Of a stretch of DNA of 5,329 nucleotides, positions 1-5,127 are shown piece after piece. Source of the DNA: Methanoregulaceae archaeon. Its GTDB lineage: Archaea; Halobacteriota; Methanomicrobia; Methanomicrobiales; Methanospirillaceae. Position 1 is the stretch's first letter; each line of letters begins with the position of its first letter. The notes beneath the pieces were generated by a model. It did not search any database. It worked only from the letters and a program-made list of their open reading frames with translations, and had not been told where the DNA came from. The stretch is taken from positions 1 to 5,329 of the forward strand of contig JALOPT010000121.1 of assembly GCA_025453715.1 (NCBI GenBank), written 5' to 3'. The position numbers and the translations under genes are program-made.

Positions 1-55
1 CCACACCTATGATCAGGACCATCGCGAGTAATACAATTATTGCGATCTTTTTCAT
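1..55 (-). CDS. N-terminus of a secreted or membrane-anchored protein (truncated at window edge)
   Basis: Only the first 18 codons are inside the window. They read MKKIAIIVLLAMVLIIGV: two lysines followed by an unbroken hydrophobic stretch, the form of an N-terminal signal peptide or signal anchor. No lipobox cysteine is reached before the edge, so a lipoprotein, a plain secreted protein or an anchored protein are all possible. The ATG lies 162 bases downstream of the hisH stop on the same strand, so it is probably a separate unit rather than an operon member. No GGAGG-type ribosome site precedes the ATG, which would fit a leaderless or weakly translated message. The mature protein is off the window and its function cannot be stated. 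Confidence 0.6.
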   Translation of the reverse strand, partial: MKKIAIIVLLAMVLIIGV

Positions 56-174
56 ACAGATCAGGTGGTATTGTGAAGGTAAATGGTTTCTGGACATGGC
101 GGTATTCACATTCCGTTTAACCATTCTTCTCCGCAGGGGAAATTTTTAGGGGAAAAATCCTGATGGTCACCGGA

Positions 175-219
175 AGAAACAGAAAAAATGGAACGTCTCA
201 CCCAGGGATCCCGGGGATC
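175..219 (-). terminator. Probable terminator after hisH
   Basis: A 6-bp inverted repeat, GATCCC/GGGATC around one base (207-219), overlaps the hisH stop codon. About 20 bases further along the minus strand there is a run of six T (plus-strand A run 183-188) within a pyrimidine-rich stretch. Euryarchaeal termination depends mainly on T tracts, so the T run is the better evidence and the hairpin may be incidental. Confidence 0.4.
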
Positions 220-823
220 AGCACATCCCGATATAATTTGACAGAAGACGGAGCCCTTTAACGCCACTTTTTTCCGGGTGAAACTGGACACCATAAACAT
301 TGCCGTTATGGATAGTCGAGGCAAAACTACAGATATACTCCGTGGTTGTCAGGGTATATTCCTTGAGGGTATCCGCGTAGTAGGAGTGGACAAAATATAC
401 GAATTCCTCGGTAGAGAAACCGGAGAAAAGGGGGTGGTCAGGCTGTTCAAGCCGGACCTGGTTCCAGCCCATCTGGGGTACCTTGTACCCAGGCTGGTGG
501 GGAAATTTCCTTACGGTCCCGGGTACAAGGGCGAGCCCCCTGTGGAGCCCGTGCTCCTCTGAAAATTCCATCAGCATCTGCATTCCAAGGCAAATCCCAA
601 GTAGCGGTACATCTCTTGAACTCCCGATTACTGCATCACGGAGCTCCCCGAGCTGGTCCATACCCTCACGGAATGCTCCCACCCCCGGGAGGACAATCCC
701 GTCTGCCGAGGCGATCTCCCCGGCATCCGCTGTAATCACCGTTGAAGCACCGGCTTTTTCAAGGCCTTTCATCACGCTTCTCAGGTTGCCAAGCCCGTAG
801 TCAACAATTGCTATCTTCTTCAT
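218..823 (-). CDS. hisH: Imidazole glycerol phosphate synthase, glutamine amidotransferase subunit HisH
   Basis: HisH hydrolyses glutamine and passes ammonia to the cyclase subunit HisF, which makes imidazole glycerol phosphate and AICAR in histidine biosynthesis; the complex is cytoplasmic. The 201-residue product is normal length for the family and is a single class I glutamine amidotransferase domain. Visible motifs are the N-terminal IAIVDYGLGNL, PGVGAF (46-51), the nucleophile elbow GICLGMQ with Cys78, HSYYA (146-150), and GVQFHPEKSG with His182 and Glu184 completing the triad. The HSYY and FHPEKSG forms distinguish HisH from GuaA, PurQ or PdxT. I chose ATG 823 because GGAGGT ends 7 bases before it; an in-frame GTG at 832 abuts that site and is unlikely. 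The start lies 23 bases inside the end of the upstream PUA/PP-loop gene, so the two are probably cotranscribed and translationally coupled. hisF is not in the window. Confidence 0.96.
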   Translation of the reverse strand: MKKIAIVDYGLGNLRSVMKGLEKAGASTVITADAGEIASADGIVLPGVGAFREGMDQLGELRDAVIGSSRDVPLLGICLGMQMLMEFSEEHGLHRGLALVPGTVRKFPHQPGYKVPQMGWNQVRLEQPDHPLFSGFSTEEFVYFVHSYYADTLKEYTLTTTEYICSFASTIHNGNVYGVQFHPEKSGVKGLRLLSNYIGMC

Positions 824-2249
824 CTGCCACACCTCCCGGATGATCGCTGCCAGAGGCCAATGACATGATACCCGGGTCTTTTTTGCGCCACATGCTCTCC
901 GTTATCCACTCTGGGGGCAGACCGTGACTTTTTCGCCATTCCTCGAGTCTTTCGTGCCACGACTGCATCAGTCCGGGGTGATTCTTCCCGATCTCTTCAA
1001 GCACTGCAATATCACTGGATGGGCACATAAAGCAGCCGATCCGGTCAAGGCCCTGTTCGTAAAGGATATTGTACGGTCCTTTTTCCCGGAAGATATACAA
1101 CCACACATGCATGGCAGTCCAGTTCTGGATCGGTGCCGCAGAGAGCTGGTTCCTGACATTGCTGTTCCGCCATACCCGGTTTGATAATGCCCGCTTATAT
1201 GACTCATACTTACGCTGTCCAATAAAAGAGAGGCATTCACCCCATTCCTCTGCTATCAGGTGTTTTACCGGTTTGAGCTTGCAGACCCCGCAGCACCAGC
1301 GGTAATCAACTGCAGGCGGGCCCTGCCGGTCAAACGTCTCCCAGAACTCCTTCTCGCCCGAACACCTGACTGCTGTAAGCCCGTAATGTCCGATTGTCTT
1401 CTCCACGCACTCGTATGTCTCGGGAAATTCAAGGCCCGTATCGGCGAACAGGATTGGAACTTTCCCGATCGCTTTCATCACCACGAGCAGTGTGGCGAGG
1501 CTGTCCTTACCACCTGAAAACGAAACGTTCACCGGCAGGGGGTTGCGATCGATAACATCGTGGATGAATTGTACCGATGCAGCCTCTGCTTTTTCGATGA
1601 CGACTGCATTCGCCCTGACCGCATCTTCCCACGAGGCGGGCCCGGGCACTACATCTGAACGCACGTTCCTCCGCGTCCTGACAATTGCCCCGCGTTCCAT
1701 CGATTCTGCTGTTGCGGCATCCACTTTTGCCCTTCCGACACCGGCACACTCGCCAGAACGGGTGAAAATAAAGACCTCATCACCTGCACTGACAGAAGGA
1801 TCGATATGAACAAGGCCCGGCCTGAGCACACTTGCTCCTTCCAGGAGTGATTTTTTAGCCCCTTCATCGACAATTATGAAACGTTTCGTAGGTTTTAACA
1901 ATACAGCTGCTTCCGGACGGGGGATTGGCTCCCATGCTCTTTTTTCAGGCATGTACCTGACAGAGCCGGCAACGGCTCCTGCAACGACAATCTCTTCCAT
2001 CCGGTCAGGGTCAGGTACTTTATTCAGGAGGGCAATATGGCCCTCAGGGATAAGCGGCGCACCAAAATGATCAGAAAAAACCCTGTTGACCAGATCGATA
2101 TCATACCTGAATGCCGGGCGGGCATCACCCGGTGGTGTTACCGGCACCTCGCGGGTAAATGCGCCGCAGGCACACTGGCGCGACATGACCGGGGTATGAC
2201 ACGAATCACACCACATGAGCAGGATTTTTCCAAGATAAGACGGGCGCAT
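801..2249 (-). CDS. PAPS reductase-like PP-loop protein with N-terminal zinc ribbon and PUA domain
   Basis: This 482-residue cytoplasmic protein has three parts. Residues 14-28 hold a zinc-ribbon-like set (Cys14, Cys17, Cys26, Cys28). Residues about 121-196 read as an ArcTGT-type PUA RNA-binding domain (FIIVDEGAKKSLLEGASVL, then PSVSAGDEV, then VGRAKV). Residues about 225-460 form a sulfonucleotide-reductase-like PP-loop domain: SFSGGKDS (243-250), ADTGLEFPET (269-278), GQRKYESYKR (344-353). Cysteines CCGVC (319, 320, 323) and CFMC (406, 409) could bind an iron-sulfur cluster. It belongs to a family annotated as PAPS reductase, but the PUA domain points to RNA sulfur modification or another adenylation-type reaction rather than plain sulfate reduction; that part is inference. 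Its ATG lacks a Shine-Dalgarno site, but a TATA-like box sits 25 nt upstream, as for a leaderless message. Its last 23 bases overlap hisH. Family assignment is firm, function open. Confidence 0.9.
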   Translation of the reverse strand: MRPSYLGKILLMWCDSCHTPVMSRQCACGAFTREVPVTPPGDARPAFRYDIDLVNRVFSDHFGAPLIPEGHIALLNKVPDPDRMEEIVVAGAVAGSVRYMPEKRAWEPIPRPEAAVLLKPTKRFIIVDEGAKKSLLEGASVLRPGLVHIDPSVSAGDEVFIFTRSGECAGVGRAKVDAATAESMERGAIVRTRRNVRSDVVPGPASWEDAVRANAVVIEKAEAASVQFIHDVIDRNPLPVNVSFSGGKDSLATLLVVMKAIGKVPILFADTGLEFPETYECVEKTIGHYGLTAVRCSGEKEFWETFDRQGPPAVDYRWCCGVCKLKPVKHLIAEEWGECLSFIGQRKYESYKRALSNRVWRNSNVRNQLSAAPIQNWTAMHVWLYIFREKGPYNILYEQGLDRIGCFMCPSSDIAVLEEIGKNHPGLMQSWHERLEEWRKSHGLPPEWITESMWRKKDPGIMSLASGSDHPGGVADEEDSNC

Positions 2250-2273
2250 TCTCGGGTACTATTCGAAACCGGA

Positions 2274-2283
2274 GGATAAATAT
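2274..2283 (-). promoter_or_regulatory. TATA-like box of the PUA/PP-loop-hisH unit
   Basis: On the minus strand this reads ATATTTATCC. Its downstream end is exactly 25 nt from the A of ATG 2249, placing the expected start of transcription at or next to the start codon. The identical 10-mer occurs at the same distance before the two-helix protein gene (3901-3910). On the plus strand the same bases form GGATAAATAT, which mimics a ribosome site and start codon (ATG 2282). Confidence 0.65.
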
Positions 2284-2334
2284 GGAGAGGATCATGCAAA
2301 GGGACAGCCGGGGCAAGTCCGGATTATCCCGGTT

Positions 2335-2344
2335 ATTCTTATCT
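2335..2344 (+). promoter_or_regulatory. Possible TATA-like box of the DUF6159-type gene
   Basis: ATTCTTATCT matches the ATATTTATCC box seen elsewhere in this window at 7 of 10 positions. It lies at the same 25-nt distance from the chosen start ATG 2369. The match is imperfect, so the spacing carries most of the weight. Confidence 0.4.
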
Positions 2345-2368
2345 CGTCACCGGGCAACATTGTCAAGT

Positions 2369-3217
2369 ATGTTTGAATCGATATCACGGAGTTTTAACCT
2401 CATTAAAGAGAGCTGGAGGGTCATTTCCCTGGATAAGGAAATCCTCCTCTTTCCTGTTCTCTCCGGGGTTGCGCTGCTGTTCATCCTTTTGTCATTCGTA
2501 CTGCCAGCCCTGTTCCTGAGCAGTAGCAGGGCTGCATTCTCAGGCGGCCTCCTTCTTGTTGGCCTGTTCCTCTTCTACCTGCTCTGCTACTTTGTCGTGA
2601 TTTATTTCAATACCGCCCTGATTACCTGTGCACGGATACGCCTCACCGGGGGGAACCCGGTGTTCATGGATGGTATCCGCAACGCAAATGCACACCTTGT
2701 CCCCATTTTCATATGGGCAATGATCTCGGCGACAGTCGGGCTGGTCCTCCATTTACTCCAGGAAAGGGCAGGGTTTATCGGGCAGATTATCATCGGGCTT
2801 ATCGGAGCGGCATGGAGCCTTATCACGTACTTTGCGATACCTGTCATGATTTTTGAGGAAAAAGGACCTGTTGAGGCAATTAAGCAGTCAGCCTTGTTGT
2901 TCCGCAAGACCTTGGGGGAGACCCTCATCGGCCAGGTGTCAATCGGGATCGTCTTTGTCATTCTCGGCGTTGTCGGAATGATCCCCGTTGTCCTGGCCCT
3001 GATGTCAGGGTCTTTTACCCTGTTTATCATCCTGCTTGCGGTTTTCATCATTTATGCTGCAATACTGATAGTAATTGGTTCAAGCCTGCAGGGTGTGTAT
3101 AACACAGCACTCTATCTCTATGCAACAACCGGGAATGTTCCGGAGGCATATTCAAAAGAACTGATAGAGAATGCATTTGCTCCGAAACAGGTCGGGGGAA
3201 TGAGAGGGAATATTTAA
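2369..3217 (+). CDS. Six-helix integral membrane protein, DUF6159-like, function unknown
   Basis: The 282-residue product begins MFESISRSFNLIKESWRVI, a basic cytoplasmic-looking helix typical of DUF6159 proteins. About six membrane segments follow at residues 26-50, 58-83, 109-129, 135-161, 188-212 and 217-239, with a polar C-terminal tail. The IPVMIFEEKGPVEAIKQS segment (157-174) before helix five also fits the family. No catalytic motif is visible, and the molecular role of the family is not known to me. An in-frame ATG at 2282 would add 29 residues and has GGAGG six bases upstream. I prefer 2369 for three reasons: the family starts there, the 29 extra codons hold three TTA leucines where the remaining 282 codons show about one, and the GGATAAATATG at 2274 is better explained as the minus-strand TATA box. 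The gene is divergent from the PUA/PP-loop gene and seems monocistronic. Confidence 0.87.
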   Translation: MFESISRSFNLIKESWRVISLDKEILLFPVLSGVALLFILLSFVLPALFLSSSRAAFSGGLLLVGLFLFYLLCYFVVIYFNTALITCARIRLTGGNPVFMDGIRNANAHLVPIFIWAMISATVGLVLHLLQERAGFIGQIIIGLIGAAWSLITYFAIPVMIFEEKGPVEAIKQSALLFRKTLGETLIGQVSIGIVFVILGVVGMIPVVLALMSGSFTLFIILLAVFIIYAAILIVIGSSLQGVYNTALYLYATTGNVPEAYSKELIENAFAPKQVGGMRGNI

Positions 3218-3235
3218 AACTCATAAAATCATTTT

Positions 3236-3252
3236 TCCCGCAGCAGGCGGGA
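3236..3252 (+). terminator. Hairpin after the DUF6159-type gene, probable terminator
   Basis: TCCCGC and GCGGGA form a perfect 6-bp stem around a 5-base loop, 19 bases after the stop codon. A T5 run directly precedes it and a CTTCTTT stretch follows. This fits the end of the plus-strand transcript, although no long T run follows the stem. Confidence 0.4.
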
Positions 3253-3334
3253 CCACCTTCTTTATTAAGAAAATTATGGCATTTTGAAATCTTCTGGTTT
3301 TCTGTAACATAGGAAGCTTTGCGGCTTATACCTG

Positions 3335-3355
3335 AGGAGGGTTTCACTCCCTCCT
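3335..3355. repeat. GGAGGG/CCTCCT hairpin, copy 1
   Basis: AGGAGGG and CCCTCCT form a perfect 7-bp stem around the loop TTTCACT. The core GGAGGGTTTCACTCCCTCCT matches copy 2 (4427-4446) at 17 of 20 positions. One arm resembles a Shine-Dalgarno sequence and the other the 16S anti-Shine-Dalgarno core. It lies in the gene-free stretch 3218-3549. A run of seven T (3391-3397) follows on the plus strand, with the inverted repeat GTTAA/TTAAC (3367-3380) in between. Apart from these and the 3236-3252 hairpin, I see nothing else in that stretch. Confidence 0.55.
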
Positions 3356-3549
3356 GTTCCACCCCCGTTAAGATATTAACTGGAAAGGGATTTTTTTAAA
3401 AATAATCAGTTTTTCATGAGGCTTTTCACTCCGGTCCATGTCCCGGCCGGGGTTGAGACAGAGGCGGGCCGGAGCCCCGGGGCTTGGATACATTTCAGAA
3501 AAGGCTGGGGAATAGTATTGTAGCATTTCAAAAGAGCCGGATATTACTT

Positions 3550-3876
3550 TTATCCTTCCTGACGGTTCCTGCACCGTTTCATATTCCATGTGATAAATGC
3601 GTACATTGCCACAACAATGATAGCGACAGATATACCTGACAATAAATAGGCACCAGGTTCAATTCCACAGGTCTCACTTCCATTTGACCGGGCTGCGAGG
3701 TCACGGCACCCGGACGGGATTGCAACCAGAAGGTACCACACTATGTAGATATTCACAGCAATAACTGCCGTAAGGGCCAGTGATGCGGGGACCAGCCAGT
3801 CATTCCCGGTCGTCCTGGTTGGAAAACCACAGGTGGAGTCCTTCATGGAATTATCAGTTCTCTCTTGGTCTGCCAT
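3550..3876 (-). CDS. Small two-helix membrane protein, unknown function
   Basis: I do not recognise this 108-residue protein. A polar N-terminus is followed by helix one (about 27-52), a short loop, helix two (about 76-98) and a basic tail (NMKRCRNRQEG). The positive tail suggests both ends are cytoplasmic and the loop (about 54-75) is outside. That loop holds two cysteines (57 and 70) that could pair, and an N-glycosylation sequon, Asn65-Gly-Ser. ATG 3876 is chosen because the box ATATTTATCC lies exactly 25 nt upstream. A weak GGTGA also lies 9 bases before it. A TTG seven codons earlier is possible but less likely. The codons and membrane pattern look genuine, but no homologous family is apparent to me, so conservation is uncertain. 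It faces away from the micropeptide gene and appears to be a single-gene unit. Confidence 0.7.
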   Translation of the reverse strand: MADQERTDNSMKDSTCGFPTRTTGNDWLVPASLALTAVIAVNIYIVWYLLVAIPSGCRDLAARSNGSETCGIEPGAYLLSGISVAIIVVAMYAFITWNMKRCRNRQEG

Positions 3877-3900
3877 CAGGAATATATCACCCGGCAATAC

Positions 3901-3910
3901 GGATAAATAT
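3901..3910 (-). promoter_or_regulatory. TATA-like box of the two-helix membrane protein gene
   Basis: The minus strand reads ATATTTATCC, identical to the box before the PUA/PP-loop gene. Its downstream end is 25 nt from the A of ATG 3876, the same distance as there. Transcription would begin at or just before the start codon. Confidence 0.65.
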
Positions 3911-3911
3911 C

Positions 3912-3923
3912 GCTGGGCCCAGC
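3912..3923. repeat. 12-bp perfect palindrome upstream of the two-helix protein promoter
   Basis: GCTGGGCCCAGC is a perfect palindrome that begins one base upstream of the TATA-like box (minus strand), in the usual position of the TFB recognition element or an operator. A second, weaker inverted repeat, GTACT/AGTAC with a 6-base loop, lies at 3935-3950. Binding by a dimeric regulator is a possibility, not shown. Confidence 0.35.
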
Positions 3924-4049
3924 AGGAGGAGAATGTACTCTCAACAGTACCTCATCCGATATCATTAAGAACACGTGAGTCTGGGAAAAAATAGTTGCAT
4001 ATTGAGTTACGATTGAATATCCTGTCGGTTTTAACTTGTTTTATTGATG

Positions 4050-4078
4050 AATTCAGGCATTTTAAGGCTGAATTTTTT
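4050..4078 (+). terminator. Hairpin plus T run in the AT-rich stretch, possible terminator
   Basis: AATTCAG and CTGAATT form a 7-bp stem around an 11-base spacer, and the second arm runs straight into six T (4073-4078). It is oriented like a plus-strand terminator, but no gene ends here. The stretch 3924-4148 is otherwise AT-rich and shows no credible gene. It may end read-through transcription or simply reflect base composition. Confidence 0.3.
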
Positions 4079-4148
4079 ATCAGGTTATTAGGGTTCAAAA
4101 AGACAATCCAGAGATTTTTAAGAGTTAAAATCAGGCAATATGCACAAT

Positions 4149-4157
4149 GTATATATA
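4149..4157 (+). promoter_or_regulatory. TATA box of the Lys/Ala/Pro micropeptide gene
   Basis: GTATATATA is a near-consensus archaeal box A. With a start about 25 nt downstream, the message would have a leader of roughly 25-30 nt containing the strong ribosome site at 4195. A second A-rich box, AAAAAATATATAG (4171-4183), is closer to the gene, but a start set by it would remove or clip the ribosome site. Confidence 0.6.
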
Positions 4158-4194
4158 GGTATAAAATAACAAAAAATATATAGCGATAGTAAAG

Positions 4195-4201
4195 GAGGTG
4201 G
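4195..4201 (+). promoter_or_regulatory. Strong ribosome binding site of the micropeptide gene
   Basis: AAAGGAGGTG ends 7 bases before ATG 4209 and contains a full match to the anti-Shine-Dalgarno core of 16S rRNA. It is among the strongest ribosome sites in the window and is the main reason to accept so short a reading frame as a gene. Confidence 0.75.
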
Positions 4202-4208
4202 ACTGACA

Positions 4209-4298
4209 ATGGCTGGTGTAGCAAAGAAACCTGCGGTAAAGAAACCTGCGTCAAAAAAGCCGGAAGCCAAGAAGCCTGCCGCGAAAGCCAAAAAGTAA
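4209..4298 (+). CDS. 29-residue Lys/Ala/Pro-rich peptide resembling a histone H1 tail
   Basis: The whole product is MAGV followed by AKKPA, VKKPA, SKKPE, AKKPA and AKAKK: four xKKPx pentads and a basic end. It contains 12 lysines, one glutamate, no aromatic residue and no cysteine. At DNA level the 15-base unit GCAAAGAAACCTGCG recurs with one change (4221-4250) and then degrades. Such repeats are known from linker-histone tails and from bacterial H1-like and AlgP-like proteins, where they bind nucleic acid through charge. Here the tail stands alone with no globular domain. A TATA box, a full GGAGGTG site 7 bases upstream and T-rich downstream DNA make this a complete single-gene unit that looks strongly expressed. 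A role in DNA, RNA or ribosome binding is inferred from composition only. It is too short for standard gene finders. Confidence 0.72.
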   Translation: MAGVAKKPAVKKPASKKPEAKKPAAKAKK

Positions 4299-4339
4299 TT
4301 AACCCTTATTTTTCTCTTTTTCCCTGTTTTCCCCCTTTC
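4299..4339 (+). terminator. T-rich terminator of the micropeptide gene
   Basis: Directly after the TAA comes a pyrimidine stretch with T5 at 4309-4313, T5 at 4317-4321, T4 at 4327-4330 and then C5. There is no stem. Successive T tracts of this kind are the usual euryarchaeal termination signal. Confidence 0.65.
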
Positions 4340-4424
4340 ACCAGACATGACATCCGTGAATATGTACCGGATAATTGCATCAATGGAAATTCGGGTGTTT
4401 TGAGTGGATCACGGGCGGCACACA

Positions 4425-4447
4425 AAGGAGGGTTGTACTACCTCCTT
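4425..4447. repeat. GGAGGG/CCTCCT hairpin, copy 2
   Basis: AAGGAGG and CCTCCTT form a perfect 7-bp stem around a 9-base loop. The core GGAGGGTTGTACTACCTCCT (4427-4446) differs from copy 1 (3336-3355) at three positions. A GCGGC occurs a dozen or so bases upstream in both copies. It lies in the gene-free stretch 4299-4600, where the micropeptide terminator is the only other feature I can support. Confidence 0.55.
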
Positions 4448-4600
4448 CCCTTACCGGAATGGCAGAATAGTCCTCTGTATATCCCCGGCATATGAGAAAT
4501 GTGTACGCTGGAGCCGGTTATCTGGCCTTATGGATATCATTCCGGGGTATGGAAAGCCCATTACATCCCGCCATGTCCACTCCCTGGCAACAATGTTACT

Positions 4601-4843
4601 TCAGTGGGTCAGCCATTCCGGGTTTTCAGACAAAAATGCTTTCTCTTTCTGCTCAAGCTCTTCCGGGCTCAGCGATGCAGGCATGCAGATACAGAGATGT
4701 TCAATATAACACCCTGTTGAAAAATGACCGGGGCGTTCATTCTTCATGCAGGTACCATACGTTTTCTTATCAAAATCGTGATATACCTGCTCTTTGCCCT
4801 CTTTCCGGGCAATTTCCACGGCATCACGCCAGGACTCGGCCAT
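4601..4843 (-). CDS. 80-residue cysteine-containing protein, unknown function
   Basis: I do not recognise this small soluble protein. Residues 1-25 look helical (MAESWRDAVEIARKEGKEQV and on). The middle holds four cysteines at 32, 45, 51 and 53 (spacing C-x12-C-x5-C-x-C) with His40 and His49 among them. The C-terminus, about 57-80, is an acidic helix with SPEELEQKEKAFLSENPEW. Four closely placed cysteines in so short a protein suggest a metal or iron-sulfur site, or a redox role; this is inference. ATG 4843 is chosen because GAGG lies 7 bases upstream and a TATA-like box lies further up. The frame stays open 52 codons further upstream, but that part is low-complexity and reads through the promoter. 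It is divergent from the flippase-like gene, with 284 bases between them. No signal peptide is seen. Confidence 0.7.
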   Translation of the reverse strand: MAESWRDAVEIARKEGKEQVYHDFDKKTYGTCMKNERPGHFSTGCYIEHLCICMPASLSPEELEQKEKAFLSENPEWLTH

Positions 4844-4877
4844 ACAGGTTCCTCGTGGAGCTACATGGTTGCCAGGG

Positions 4878-4885
4878 ATTAAAAA
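4878..4885 (-). promoter_or_regulatory. TATA-like box of the 80-residue protein gene
   Basis: TTTTTAAT on the minus strand lies 35 nt before ATG 4843. A start about 25 nt downstream would leave a leader of roughly 10 nt that just includes the GAGG site. A second T-rich box, CTTTTATTGG (4894-4903), is an alternative. Confidence 0.4.
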
Positions 4886-4926
4886 CCATTGGGCCAATAA
4901 AAGGCAGGGATAAAAGAAAGCGGTTC

Positions 4927-4941
4927 GCCCGGGTACCGGGC
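4927..4941. repeat. GC-rich inverted repeat in the divergent intergenic region
   Basis: GCCCGG and CCGGGC form a 6-bp stem around GTA, at the far side of the 80-residue gene promoter. A weaker plus-strand stem, GTGCC/GGCAT (one wobble pair), runs into seven T at 4985-4991. No gene ends nearby on that strand, so they may be regulatory sites or the end of an unannotated RNA. Confidence 0.3.
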
Positions 4942-5127
4942 CGGGAGAACCAGTTACTTCCGGGTTTGTGCCATGATCCCGGGCATTTTTTTCTACCAAC
5001 AGGTTTTTCCCGCCTTTGCTTTCGTGTTATTGACCTGTACCCGCGTCATAAATCCAAAACATTACAACCTAAAAACGTCATAACGTTAAGTGATTCATCT
5101 GAAATCGTTGAACCTTGGAGCTTTGAA

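Noticed and set aside
142..158. ATTTTT/AAAAAT inverted repeat around AGGGG
   Set aside because: The stem is A-T only and would be weak; it is more likely a product of the T tracts after hisH than a functional hairpin.
3368..3589. Minus-strand 73-residue frame overlapping the end of the two-helix protein gene
   Set aside because: It has no ribosome site, begins inside another gene, and its sequence shows no domain, helix pattern or familiar motif. The T7 run and inverted repeats also fall within it.
3995..4183. Plus-strand 62-residue frame before the micropeptide
   Set aside because: It starts with TTG without a ribosome site, contains the hairpin plus T run, and ends inside the promoter; it looks like a chance frame in AT-rich DNA.
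3952..4254. Minus-strand 100-residue frame across the AT-rich stretch
   Set aside because: Its residues simply reflect AT-rich DNA, it runs antisense through the micropeptide's TATA box, ribosome site and first codons, and it lacks a ribosome site.
4347..4403. An 18-residue plus-strand frame after the micropeptide terminator
   Set aside because: It has a start and stop but no ribosome site or promoter and no notable composition.
4454..4621. 10-bp inverted repeat CCGGAATGGC / GCCATTCCGG 148 bases apart
   Set aside because: One arm is inside the 80-residue gene and the separation is large; a short chance match is the simpler explanation.
4404..4720. Two overlapping plus-strand frames opposite the 80-residue gene
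   Set aside because: They contain hairpin copy 2 or lie antisense to a better supported gene, and neither has a ribosome site or recognisable sequence.
4844..4999. N-terminal extension of the 80-residue protein to 132 residues
   Set aside because: The extra 52 residues cross the TATA-like box, the GC-rich inverted repeat and the ribosome site of the shorter form.
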